A stretch of 64,000 nucleotides of DNA from Lentisphaera araneosa HTCC2155 (GTDB taxonomy: Bacteria; Verrucomicrobiota; Lentisphaeria; Lentisphaerales; Lentisphaeraceae): assembly GCF_000170755.1 (NCBI RefSeq), contig NZ_ABCK01000001.1, positions 124,001-188,000 on the forward strand, read 5' to 3'. Position 1 is the first letter of the stretch, and each line of letters starts with the position of its first letter. A model generated the notes under the pieces. It worked only from the letters and a program-made list of their open reading frames with translations, was not told where the DNA came from and did not search any database. Shown in pieces: positions 51,867 through 60,667 of the stretch. The position numbers and the translations under genes were made by a program.

Positions 51867-54089
51867 TTAAACTACCTTATATTTGTTGCGGATATACTGC
51901 CTCAGTATTTCTGCAATTGTATTGATGACAAAGGTCATAAGGAAAAGTAGGAGGGCACCTAGGAAAAGAGCTCTAAAAAGCGTTCCATCTTTAGGAGCTT
52001 CAGGTAACTCAGTTGCTAAGTTAACCGATAGAGTTCTCATACCGGAGAAAGGGTTGGTTTCCATAATCGATGTACCACCACAACAGAATAAGACAATCAT
52101 TGTTTCACCAACTGCGCGACCGAGGCCAATCATAATAGCGGAAAAAATACCTGCGGATGCAGTGGGGAGCACAACTTTTACTGCTGTTTGCCAGCGACTC
52201 GCACCAAGAGCAAGAGAACCTGATATGAGGTTTTGGGGTACATTGGATAGGGCATCCTCAGTAATTGTAAAGATGATAGGGATAACCGCAAAACCCATAG
52301 AGATACCAACGATGATTGCATTTTTAGATTCGTACTTCATTCCCAGTGAATGATTCCACCAAGATTTAAAACTATGATCAAAAATCATATTCTCAAAGAC
52401 GGGGCCGAGTTTCCATGCGACGATACCTGAAATCACGAGAACAGGAATCAACCAAAAGAATTCATATCCATTAGCACATTTAAGTTTTGAACCAAGAGGA
52501 ATCTTTGCTTGAATTCGTCCAAAAATCATCGTCATTAAGGGCAGTAAAACTAAGAGAGCAATAATAGAAGGGAATTTGTCTTCGACTTTTGGAGCTAACC
52601 AAATAGCACCAAAGAAACCAATAATAACGGAAGGCAAAGAAGCCATGATTTCCATCGTTGGTTTAACAATTTTTTTGAGGCTAGGGTGAAGGAACTGTGA
52701 TGTGTATAAGGCGGCGAATAAAGCGAGGGGAGTCGCAAATAACATCGCATAAAAAGTCGCTTTGAGTGTACCATAAACGAGGGGAATCATTGACATTTTG
52801 GATTCAGCTTCGTCAGTGCCTCCAGTGGACTCCCACTTATATGATTCTTCAGGAGCGCCTTCATAGTGAATTTTACCGAAGAAAGTTTTCCAGCTAGACT
52901 CGGGGTGGGGGTCATTTAAATTGTATTGCGATAAGTTATTATTTTCATCGAGGATAAAAATGTTATCATATTTCTTTGAGATGTTGATGCCAGTAATATT
53001 GGCTTTAGCAGTGTATTCCCAACGGGATTGTTCTGTAGTGAAATTATAGAGTCGAATCGTTTTATCAGAGCTGAGTAAAAAACTTTTATTACGTGTACTC
53101 CCACTATAGCGGAAGGTCTCACCTGCAGGCATGGCTTCGAGCTCGAGCTTCGTTTTATGAAAGAGTAGGGGAGTCTTTTCGTTTTCTTTATACATAGATA
53201 AGCCGACTACTGCGCCTTGCTTATCGACTGTAATTAATGACATATCGCCAAGAACTGGAGCAAGTACTGTGTTTTCCACATCTCCTAAAGCTTCTTCTTG
53301 GAATTTTTCAGGTTTGCTGCCTCGGCAGTGAAAGATAGTGAGCTTACCTTTGTTATCAGCTAAACTAATCATATTAGCTTGATTCGAAACGAGGATTGAT
53401 TTAACTCTATTCTCTAATTGTATGTCGTAAGTTTCTTCAATCTCTAAATCTCCGGCATTACCAAAAAGATCAACTTCTTGGGCAAGGTAAGCGACTTTAA
53501 CTTCTTCTTGTTCGCCGTTTTGGATGAGGGCCCCAACTAATTTATCTTCGTCTTGGGCACCGTAAGAGATGGCTGATATAGGGTGTTTGCTTTGGAAATT
53601 GAATTTGCCTGCGATACTCGGGGCAAAAACGGTCACCCATTCATCACCTTTTTCAACGCGCGAGTAATTAACGTCGATAATAAAAAATCGACCTTGGTTA
53701 GAGCCGGCAACAAACTGTTCTTTTGATTGATTGTAGTCAGCGGCACTGATGATTTCGTCTTTATTTAGGCCGAGAAATTCTTTTAAGGAAATTGTTTGTA
53801 AAACATCGCCAGTTTTGGCGGATTGGAATATGAGGTTTTCTGAATCAATTGTAGTAGGGACATTAGACCATTCGTCAAACCCCCAATCGTGGATTTTTGA
53901 GCTTTCAAGTTTTATCGTTTTTACATGTTCAATTTTAGCTTTCTGAACAAGAGGGGCTACTTCATAAGAAATGTAGACCAAAAGGCACATCACAGCTGCA
54001 ATGATACCCACGCCACAGACTTTTATGGCAACAGACATAAACTTATCTACGAGTAGAGTTCGCTTAGCTGTCTTAAGTGTAGATGACAT
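51867..54089 (-). CDS. pstC: Phosphate ABC transporter permease PstC with N-terminal propeller-like insert
   Basis: Inner-membrane permease paired with PstA. After the first helix (about residues 20-45) comes a roughly 350-residue periplasmic region of repeated beta strands, with WD40-like features (RLYNFTTEQSRWEYTAKANI, NIFILDENNNLSQYNL). The six-helix permease follows, with EAA loop ITEDALSNVPQNLISGSLALGASRWQ. E. coli PstC lacks the insert; long versions occur in several marine bacteria. The longest frame begins at a TTG at 54128; I chose the ATG at 54089, because AAGGA lies 8 bases before it and the upstream codons would fall within an intergenic hairpin. Confidence 0.95.
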   Translation of the reverse strand: MSSTLKTAKRTLLVDKFMSVAIKVCGVGIIAAVMCLLVYISYEVAPLVQKAKIEHVKTIKLESSKIHDWGFDEWSNVPTTIDSENLIFQSAKTGDVLQTISLKEFLGLNKDEIISAADYNQSKEQFVAGSNQGRFFIIDVNYSRVEKGDEWVTVFAPSIAGKFNFQSKHPISAISYGAQDEDKLVGALIQNGEQEEVKVAYLAQEVDLFGNAGDLEIEETYDIQLENRVKSILVSNQANMISLADNKGKLTIFHCRGSKPEKFQEEALGDVENTVLAPVLGDMSLITVDKQGAVVGLSMYKENEKTPLLFHKTKLELEAMPAGETFRYSGSTRNKSFLLSSDKTIRLYNFTTEQSRWEYTAKANITGINISKKYDNIFILDENNNLSQYNLNDPHPESSWKTFFGKIHYEGAPEESYKWESTGGTDEAESKMSMIPLVYGTLKATFYAMLFATPLALFAALYTSQFLHPSLKKIVKPTMEIMASLPSVIIGFFGAIWLAPKVEDKFPSIIALLVLLPLMTMIFGRIQAKIPLGSKLKCANGYEFFWLIPVLVISGIVAWKLGPVFENMIFDHSFKSWWNHSLGMKYESKNAIIVGISMGFAVIPIIFTITEDALSNVPQNLISGSLALGASRWQTAVKVVLPTASAGIFSAIMIGLGRAVGETMIVLFCCGGTSIMETNPFSGMRTLSVNLATELPEAPKDGTLFRALFLGALLLFLMTFVINTIAEILRQYIRNKYKVV

Positions 54090-54115
54090 ATTGTTTTCCT
54101 TTATAAAATAAAAAT

Positions 54116-54144
54116 ATGATGGGATCAATAATAGATCCCATCAT
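54116..54144 (-). terminator. Intercistronic hairpin between pstS and pstC (attenuator or processing signal)
   Basis: Inverted repeat with 11-bp arms (ATGATGGGATC and GATCCCATCAT) and a 7-base loop, starting 25 bases past the pstS stop on the minus strand. T-rich sequence (ATTTTTATTTTA) follows. Such hairpins after pstS give more binding protein than permease, by partial termination or mRNA stabilisation; that role is inferred here. Confidence 0.7.
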
Positions 54145-54169
54145 CAATTTTGTAAAAATCTATATGTGA

Positions 54170-55123
54170 TTAATTCAGGCTTTTTACAATCTTGTCAGCC
54201 ATTTTTGCAGGAAGTGGGTAGTAACCGTCTTTTGCAACGATCTCTTGACCTTCTTTAGAGAGAACAAACTTGAGGAATTCAAGTGTAAGTGTGTCAAGTT
54301 TTTGACCTGGTTTCTTGTTCACGTAGATATAGAGAACTCGTGCAAGAGGATATTTTCTGTTGAGGCAGTTTTTAATCGTTGGTTCGTAAAAAGTTTCGCC
54401 ATCTTTTGTAAGTGGCACAACGCGAACTTCAGAAGTTCTATAACCGATACCAGAGTAACCGATACCAGAGATTTCTTTAGCAATTGAGCTAATTACAGAA
54501 GAAGAACCAGGCATTTCTTTAACGTTAGCTTTGAAGTCACCCTTAGCAAGTGCGTGCTTCTTGAAGTAACCGTAAGTACCAGAAGCAGAGTTACGACCGT
54601 ACATTGAGATCGTTGTGTTTGCCCAGCTACCAGTCATACCAAGGTCACCCCAAGTTTTAACGTCTGAACCGCCGTGCTTATAAGTAGAAGAGAAGATACC
54701 GTCGAGATCTTTGAAGTTAAGACCTTTAATTGGGTTATCTTTGTGTACGTATACAGCGAGAGCGTCGATTGATACGCCAACTGGTGTTGGTTTGTAACCG
54801 AACTTTTTCTCGAAAGCGTCGAGCTCTTTTTCTTTCATCATACGGCTCATAGGAGCGAGCTGAGAAACACCTTCGATAAGTGCTGGAGGTGCAGTAGAAG
54901 AACCTTTACCTTCAACCTGAATTTTTACGTTAGGGTATTTCTTTTGGAAAGATTCACTCCAAAGAGCCATAAGGTTATTGAGTGTATCAGAACCTACAGA
55001 GTTAAGGTTACCAGAAAGTGAGCTAACTGGCTTGTAAGTTGCGAGGTTTTCGTCTACTGCAGAAGCAGTTGTTACAGTGAGGGCAGCTGCCGTGAAGGCG
55101 AATGCTTTTTTGAGGAAGTGCAT
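54170..55123 (-). CDS. pstS: Phosphate ABC transporter substrate-binding protein PstS
   Basis: Periplasmic phosphate-binding protein with a signal peptide (MHFLKKAFAFTAAALTVTTASA, cleaved after ASA). Phosphate-contact motifs: GSDTLNNLMALW, GKGSSTAPPALIEG, YGRNSASGTYGYF and ISGIGYSGIGYRTSEV. I chose the ATG at 55123: AGGA lies about 9 bases upstream and the encoded signal peptide is clean, whereas the ATG at 55144 has no SD. It is the first gene of pstS-pstC-pstA-pstB-phoU-phoB-phoR and lies 87 bases downstream of a Pho-box-like ladder. Confidence 0.96.
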   Translation of the reverse strand: MHFLKKAFAFTAAALTVTTASAVDENLATYKPVSSLSGNLNSVGSDTLNNLMALWSESFQKKYPNVKIQVEGKGSSTAPPALIEGVSQLAPMSRMMKEKELDAFEKKFGYKPTPVGVSIDALAVYVHKDNPIKGLNFKDLDGIFSSTYKHGGSDVKTWGDLGMTGSWANTTISMYGRNSASGTYGYFKKHALAKGDFKANVKEMPGSSSVISSIAKEISGIGYSGIGYRTSEVRVVPLTKDGETFYEPTIKNCLNRKYPLARVLYIYVNKKPGQKLDTLTLEFLKFVLSKEGQEIVAKDGYYPLPAKMADKIVKSLN

Positions 55124-55209
55124 GTTTGTTTTTCCTAGTTTCATTTTTAGGTTATGATTTAAGATGCATCACTATTACCGCATGCTTTGAGCTTCATCAA
55201 AATCTAAGT

Positions 55210-55249
55210 AGTCAAAGTCCGATTAAACCTTTGTTAAGCTTATGTTAAG
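55210..55249 (-). promoter_or_regulatory. Pho-box-like ladder upstream of pstS
   Basis: On the minus strand four 7-mers recur at exactly 11-bp steps: CTTAACA, CTTAACA, TTTAATC and TTTGACT (plus-strand starts 55243, 55232, 55221 and 55210). The two perfect copies are followed by TAAG and AAGG. Direct 7-mer repeats with 4-base spacers are the hallmark of PhoB/PhoP sites; a matching ladder is found upstream of the Na/Pi gene. Confidence 0.75.
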
Positions 55250-55283
55250 CGATTGAGAGACTCTTAACTAAGCTTCCAAGCAA

Positions 55284-55314
55284 GAAAAAAGGCCTGAACA
55301 GAATGTTCAGACCT
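55284..55314 (-). terminator. Rho-independent terminator of the Na/Pi cotransporter gene
   Basis: Hairpin AGGCCTGAACA-gaa-TGTTCAGACCT (11-bp arms, one mismatch), 31 bases past the stop and followed on the minus strand by a T run (TTTTTTC). It separates this gene from pstS, so pstS needs its own promoter. Confidence 0.85.
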
Positions 55315-55344
55315 TAATAAGTTCTATACTTTAAGTGTAATTCT

Positions 55345-57285
55345 TTATTTAATACCCGCGCGAGTTTCAGCAACGTGGAGAATCAAAGTCTTGATCTTTC
55401 TATAAGAATTAATCACATCAGTGAATGTTGTACTGAGTAAAGGGTCCATGCGCTTGTCAGAAAGGCGTTCCCAATGATTTGAACGGTATTTGCGGATCTC
55501 AGCAGTGATTTCTTCAGAACGAACCGAAGCTTCAGAGTGAATAGCTTGATCATTCTTATCAGGATTTTGAATCTTTTTGTAGAAAGTAGTAATCAGCTCA
55601 TGAAGCTCTAAAATCTCACTTTTCTGCTTATCATTAAATTCTAAGTTATTATCTTCAAGTCTCTTAAAGTGTTTAACAATAGTCATGATGTAATCAGAGA
55701 TCGATTCGTATTCATCGGCAAGTAGAAGTTGTTTTTTAGCTTCTTCTGATTCATCGGTGTTGAGAGCTTGGCTCATGACATCAGTTAAGAAGTCGGTCAC
55801 TTCAGTTTGAACTTTGTCTAATATATCTTCTGTACGGAAAATATTACGACTGAGTTTTTTATGATCGCCGTTGCCTTCAATGAAGTTTTTGAGGTCAACG
55901 AGCATAAGATCAGATTTATGTTCCATCTTTTTGATCTCATGCGCACTCTGCTCAATCGCTGCGAAAGGTGAATCGTACATCTGGAAGTCGAGATTCGTGA
56001 GGTATTTATCACCCGTAACCTTTTTGTCTTTAACGATGTTGTTAAGGATCTTAGCTGCTACAGCAGTGAAAGGTAAGAAGAAGAGAACATTAGCCACGTT
56101 AAAGATGGTGTGAACCATGGCAATACCTGCAGTCATGTATGGGAAAGTTAAGACTTCTTGGCCATCAATAACTTCAGTTACTGAAGCATTGATATCTGTA
56201 ATATCTTTGAAGCGACCCATGAACCAAGTGATGAATTCCATGTATTGAGAGAAAATGAGCGTGATCCAGAAAACACCAACTAAGTTGAAGAAAATGTGGA
56301 AGTAGGCCGCGCGTTTGGCGTTGGTTGAAGCACCAATTGATGCAAGGAAAGCGGTGATTGTGGTACCAATATTTTCACCGAGTACAAGTGCAGCTGCAGT
56401 TTCAAAAGGAATAACACCTGTGGTGGCGAGAGCAATGGTAATACCGAGTGTTGCCGAAGAGGATTGAACAATAACAGTTAGGATACAGCCAACAAGAGCA
56501 CATTTGAGAACGCCAATATAAGAACCCGCAGTGAAGTAAGAGAACGCTTTTTCAAATTCTTGTAATTCTTTCATCGGTTTGAAACCATTTTTCATCAGTT
56601 CAAGACCGAAGAAAACCATACCGACACCCATAATAGCCATAGAGATGAATTTAACTTTTTCTTTCTTATTAAAGAGGAACGTAAAAGCAGCTATCCCTAG
56701 AATAGGAAGACCCCATTTACCGATTTTAAGGGCAATAACCCAGCCTGTAATAGTCGTACCGATATTCGCACCGAGAATAACACCAATAGCTTGTTGTAGC
56801 GCCATAATACCGGAGTTAACAAAACCTACCGCCATTACAGTAGTTACTGAAGAAGATTGGACGAGAACTGTAAGAAAAACACCTGCAATACATGCGAGCA
56901 CACGGTTGTTTGTCACCATCTTAATACATTTTTTAAGGGAGGGGCCAGCAACTTTCTGAATACCATCAGACATGAAGCGCATACCTAATAAGAAGATGCC
57001 TAGACCACCTAGAAGTGAGAAAACCATTTTCTGAATGATTTTTGAATCGAGCTTTTTATATTCTTTCTTAAGACTTTTAACAAGGGGCTTAGTGTCTGCT
57101 TTCTCAGCACTTTCTAATTGAGCTTCTGATTCCAAGGCCATCTTTGAATCGACTGCTTGAGCGGCTGAATCTTCTGATTGACTTAATTCACTTTGAACAG
57201 CTTGTGGTGGTGCGGGTGTTTCTTGGGCAAATGTAGGTGAAATAACGCTAAAAAGAAGCGTTGTTAGAAGTAAGAATTTTTTCAT
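55345..57285 (-). CDS. Na+/phosphate cotransporter family protein with PhoU-like tail
   Basis: Inner-membrane Na/Pi cotransporter of the NptA/YjbB group. A signal-like N-terminus (MKKFLLLTTLLFSVISPTFA) and a polar Gln/Ser/Glu-rich segment precede the transport domain. Two inverted repeats each hold the family QSSS motif: TVLVQSSSVTTVMAVGFVNSG and TVIVQSSSATLGITIALA, with GANIGTTITGW and GENIGTTITAFLAS. From about residue 430 a PhoU-like helical domain follows (FRTEDILDKVQTEVTDFL, LADEYESISDYIMTIVKHFKRLE). It may import or export phosphate. A three-to-four-repeat Pho-box ladder at 57349-57377 places it in the phosphate regulon. Confidence 0.92.
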   Translation of the reverse strand: MKKFLLLTTLLFSVISPTFAQETPAPPQAVQSELSQSEDSAAQAVDSKMALESEAQLESAEKADTKPLVKSLKKEYKKLDSKIIQKMVFSLLGGLGIFLLGMRFMSDGIQKVAGPSLKKCIKMVTNNRVLACIAGVFLTVLVQSSSVTTVMAVGFVNSGIMALQQAIGVILGANIGTTITGWVIALKIGKWGLPILGIAAFTFLFNKKEKVKFISMAIMGVGMVFFGLELMKNGFKPMKELQEFEKAFSYFTAGSYIGVLKCALVGCILTVIVQSSSATLGITIALATTGVIPFETAAALVLGENIGTTITAFLASIGASTNAKRAAYFHIFFNLVGVFWITLIFSQYMEFITWFMGRFKDITDINASVTEVIDGQEVLTFPYMTAGIAMVHTIFNVANVLFFLPFTAVAAKILNNIVKDKKVTGDKYLTNLDFQMYDSPFAAIEQSAHEIKKMEHKSDLMLVDLKNFIEGNGDHKKLSRNIFRTEDILDKVQTEVTDFLTDVMSQALNTDESEEAKKQLLLADEYESISDYIMTIVKHFKRLEDNNLEFNDKQKSEILELHELITTFYKKIQNPDKNDQAIHSEASVRSEEITAEIRKYRSNHWERLSDKRMDPLLSTTFTDVINSYRKIKTLILHVAETRAGIK

Positions 57286-57348
57286 TTTCTTCCTGTGTTG
57301 TGATTCCTTGTCATCTCAGTTTTGAAGAACTCCGACTTAAGAATCTTT

Positions 57349-57377
57349 AGTTAAGAAATGGTTAGACAATTGTTAAA
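57349..57377 (-). promoter_or_regulatory. Pho-box-like ladder upstream of the Na/Pi cotransporter
   Basis: On the minus strand TTTAACA-attg-TCTAACC-attt-CTTAACT-aaag: three 7-mers at exactly 11-bp steps (plus-strand starts 57371, 57360 and 57349). A weaker fourth copy, CTAAACC, falls at 57382. Same period and near-identical word as the pstS ladder. It lies about 65-90 bases before the start codon. Confidence 0.72.
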
Positions 57378-57501
57378 GATTGGTTTAGCGGGAGTTACTT
57401 ACAGGCTGTATAACAAATTTCAAATGAACAAGTAAGGAAATAAATCAACACAAGGAATAATCTAGCTTATTTATAGTTGATTTGTATTCACGAAGATGAA
57501 C

Positions 57502-59664
57502 TTATGCTTTGATAAGCAATTCTTGAATGGCGGTCCATTCACTCTGTTCTTTAGTGAATAAGATTCTCAGCTTCTTGATGCTTAGCTCTTGGATATTTAC
57601 TTTCGAAACCCCATCAACAAAATCACTTATTTTATGGAAGTCTGAGCCATCACTCGAATAAAGTAACTCAGCTTCTTCAACTAAACTGCGCAGTGTTTTG
57701 GGAACACCTGAACGTATTTCTAAATGAGAGGCCTTGAGTGGCTCCTCAAAAATAAAATCGATAAATTCTCCCGGCATATAAGGAGTAGGGACCCAAACAT
57801 AAAGTTCTCTATTTCCTTTCCCCGCATTAGACTCTGGTTCCTGATAACGGGCTTTGCGATAAGTCTTGATTTGATAAGGATAATGACTGTACTGGCTTTC
57901 CTGGATGTCATCAAAATTCGGGACGCGACTGACGCTTGACCACGATCCACAAGGACTGAGAAGTCGAGCTTTAAAGTCACTAAGCTCATCAGTGCTGATG
58001 GGCATGGTGTAGACTTCACTCGATTGAGTCGGCGTCGAGCCATCAGTGCTGAAATACACTTGATCATTTGGATCTTGCTTAATAAGAGAAACCGTCTTGT
58101 TTTTATAAACGATTTGCGGCTTATTAATTCTCGATGGAAAACCCTTGCTCTTTAAGTCATGACAATGATAATTCTTATAGCGTTTCATTAAGTTGGGCCA
58201 ATTTTTCTCTGAACTCCAAGCCACTTCGCTAGCAGCTAAAAGTCGTGGAAATATTTGTTCCCAAATAAAATCTTTTTGATCTAAGTATTCAGCCCATAAA
58301 CAAATGCCATAGCCCTTAACGAGCGCAGTATTGTTTAAGTCCTCTAAAGGTTCATAAGAATAAACTTTCTCCATGTCCAAGAAGCCCGCCCAAGAATGGC
58401 CTCGTTCAAAGGGGCCTTGAGCCATATCAATATAGCAGTAGGGGCCCGGGCACAAAATAACTGGTATCTCTCGAGCTAAAGCTTCTTTTGCGGGATCAAC
58501 ACCTTCCCAGGACATAATCGTCGTGTCTTGAGGAAGATTGGGGTCGGCTAAACTTTCATTCCAAGCCACAACTTCTTTACCAAGTGACTTCACAGTTTGA
58601 TGAACTTGTCTAAAGAAATGATCTTGTAACTGCCGACTCGAATTAAAATGATTCGTCTCGATAGCCTTTTGACAAGATTCACAATTATCCCAATGCGCGC
58701 GTTCAACTTCATCATTGCCAATATGGATGTATTGAGAAGGGAAGAGTTCGGAAACTTCAGTTAAAATCTGCTTGAGAAAAACCAAGTTTTCATTTCTTGA
58801 AGGGCAAATGGTGTTGAGTTTAACGCCTTTATCTAAAAGTTGCTGAGAGACGGGACTGCAGCGCGTTTCAGGATATGAATTGACTATGGCAAGTGAATGG
58901 CCAGGAATATCAATTTCTGGAATGATTTCAATACCGAGCTGAGCTGCGTAGCTAATAAGTTCCCTTACTTCATCTTTACTATAAAAGCCTCCATAGCGTT
59001 TTTGACCCGATCCGCGATCGGGGGGAAGGATTTCATCGGGGCCACGCCAGGCACCTTTTTGGGTTAAATCGGGGAAAGCATCAATCTCTAAACGCCATCC
59101 TTCATCATCACATAAATGCCAATGAAATACATTGATTTTATAAAAGGATAATTGCTCAAAAAGGCGCTTAAGTGTCTCGATGGAGAAAAATTGTCTCGAG
59201 CAATCAAGGGTAAAAGAACGCCAGGGAAAGCGTGGGAAATCATTCAAACTCAATAGGGGGATGGCCACAGCCTTAATCTCACGAATCCCCACGGGAATGA
59301 GCTGTTTGATTGAATAAACCGCATACAAAAAGCCCGATGAATCATGAGCTTTGATCTGAATTTTATGGGAGTCTACATTGATTGCATAAGCTTCTTTAGC
59401 CATATCGGCCTCAACAAACTCAATCACTTGATCAGCAGAATCACTCGACTGAACACCAAGATTTTCCAAATACGATTTTAAATGGTTACAGGCAATTTCA
59501 GCCTCAGAACTTTTCACATCAAACTTCAAACAATCACTAAAAACAAAGTAGCCAGACCATACTTGCACATCCTGTGGCTTCGGAATGATGTTAACACAAT
59601 TCCAAGCTCGAGCACGCTCACGTATAAACTGACGAATTGTCCCTATAGATCTTTTATGTCGCAT
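57502..59664 (-). CDS. GH20 beta-N-acetylhexosaminidase
   Basis: Removes terminal N-acetylhexosamine (EC 3.2.1.52 family). An N-terminal GH20b domain (NIIPKPQDVQVWSG onward) is followed by the barrel: DCSRQFFSIETLKR, NVFHWHLCDDEGWRLEID, PEIDIPGHSLAI and the catalytic pair in HIGNDEVERAHW near residue 316. The usual sequence is HIGGDE; Asn replaces Gly here. A C-terminal CHB/HEX-like domain (VYFSTDGSTPTQSSEVYT) and an F5/8C-like end (SHLEIRSGVP, KLRILFTKEQSEW) follow. No signal peptide is seen, so it may be cytoplasmic. A perfect CATAATAT/ATATTATG palindrome overlaps the start codon. It lies downstream of the acyltransferase on the same strand (32-base gap). Confidence 0.93.
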   Translation of the reverse strand: MRHKRSIGTIRQFIRERARAWNCVNIIPKPQDVQVWSGYFVFSDCLKFDVKSSEAEIACNHLKSYLENLGVQSSDSADQVIEFVEADMAKEAYAINVDSHKIQIKAHDSSGFLYAVYSIKQLIPVGIREIKAVAIPLLSLNDFPRFPWRSFTLDCSRQFFSIETLKRLFEQLSFYKINVFHWHLCDDEGWRLEIDAFPDLTQKGAWRGPDEILPPDRGSGQKRYGGFYSKDEVRELISYAAQLGIEIIPEIDIPGHSLAIVNSYPETRCSPVSQQLLDKGVKLNTICPSRNENLVFLKQILTEVSELFPSQYIHIGNDEVERAHWDNCESCQKAIETNHFNSSRQLQDHFFRQVHQTVKSLGKEVVAWNESLADPNLPQDTTIMSWEGVDPAKEALAREIPVILCPGPYCYIDMAQGPFERGHSWAGFLDMEKVYSYEPLEDLNNTALVKGYGICLWAEYLDQKDFIWEQIFPRLLAASEVAWSSEKNWPNLMKRYKNYHCHDLKSKGFPSRINKPQIVYKNKTVSLIKQDPNDQVYFSTDGSTPTQSSEVYTMPISTDELSDFKARLLSPCGSWSSVSRVPNFDDIQESQYSHYPYQIKTYRKARYQEPESNAGKGNRELYVWVPTPYMPGEFIDFIFEEPLKASHLEIRSGVPKTLRSLVEEAELLYSSDGSDFHKISDFVDGVSKVNIQELSIKKLRILFTKEQSEWTAIQELLIKA

Positions 59665-59696
59665 AATATATATTATGTATAATTATCTATGTAGGC

Positions 59697-60665
59697 TTAA
59701 TCATATTTAGATTCTAGCGAAGCATAATATGGGTATTTAGATTTGTCTTCTTTATTACGGAAAGTACCCCAGCGATTATAATACCACACCCATTGATCTG
59801 GACGATTTCTTACGAGGCTTTCCATGTATTTGAGTAGTTTTGCTGAGTAATCATCTTCCGATTCACAGTCCTCGTAGGTAAAGGGTAGCTGCTTATATGT
59901 TATATAAAAACCTTTTTGAGTTCTATGGCATTCAATCATAATCATATCGGGGTTAAACTTTTTAGCAAAGGTGGCTGGACTTCGACTTATTGTGGCATCT
60001 AAACCAAAAAACTTAGCGTACACGCCACCTTGGTGAGTCTTGGTGTTTTGATCAACGAGTAAGCCGATGGATTGCTTAGTTCGCAAACTTTGAACAAGAG
60101 CTTTGACGGCACCCTTTTGATGCGTAATTTTAGCACCTGTGGCAGTTCGCCCTTGATACATAAGGTCTTCTAAAACATTATTTTTTATACGTGTTGCAAC
60201 AGAAGTTAATATCTCATCTGAAATAAGATGATAAGTTTGTGCCGTTACTTCCCAGTTGCCCATGTGCATGGTCAATAAAATACAGGGCTTTTTATTTTTA
60301 TTTTTTTCTCTTTTTTCTTTGAATTCTTTAATTGAAACATCGTCCCATTCGATAAATTGACTAATTTTATGTTCACGTCCCTTGAACCATAAAAACTCGA
60401 TAAAAACGTTAAATAAACTGGTCATAGAAGCAATTCCAATTTTACGAGCCTCTTTTTTACTCATGTCCGGAAAGGCAATATTGAGATTAGCCTTAACTAA
60501 CTTTTTGATACTGGGTACATTGTAGCCAATATATCCAAGAATAGTTCCAAGCCTTCTTGCACCTCGTAAAGTTTGGCATTTTACACAAAACATTAAGCCG
60601 TAAATTGCAGTGACCTCAAGAGGACGTTGAATTTTTTTTCTAATTTTTTTTAATTTTTTAGCCAT
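59697..60665 (-). CDS. LpxL/HtrB-like lipid A acyltransferase
   Basis: A membrane-associated acyltransferase of the late lipid A (lauroyl/myristoyl) family. The catalytic H-x4-E lies in LTMHMGNWEV near residue 134; LLVDQNTKTHQGGVYAKFFG and TISRSPATFAKKF are the usual following segments, and QWVWYYNRW is the C-terminal family motif. A very basic N-terminus (KKLKKIRKKIQR) precedes a hydrophobic stretch. Supports an outer membrane with lipid A. Its ATG is 2 bases after the rlmH stop, so the two are coupled. Other members of the fold are acyltransferases for ornithine or other lipids. Confidence 0.9.
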   Translation of the reverse strand: MAKKLKKIRKKIQRPLEVTAIYGLMFCVKCQTLRGARRLGTILGYIGYNVPSIKKLVKANLNIAFPDMSKKEARKIGIASMTSLFNVFIEFLWFKGREHKISQFIEWDDVSIKEFKEKREKNKNKKPCILLTMHMGNWEVTAQTYHLISDEILTSVATRIKNNVLEDLMYQGRTATGAKITHQKGAVKALVQSLRTKQSIGLLVDQNTKTHQGGVYAKFFGLDATISRSPATFAKKFNPDMIMIECHRTQKGFYITYKQLPFTYEDCESEDDYSAKLLKYMESLVRNRPDQWVWYYNRWGTFRNKEDKSKYPYYASLESKYD

Positions 60666-60667
60666 AA

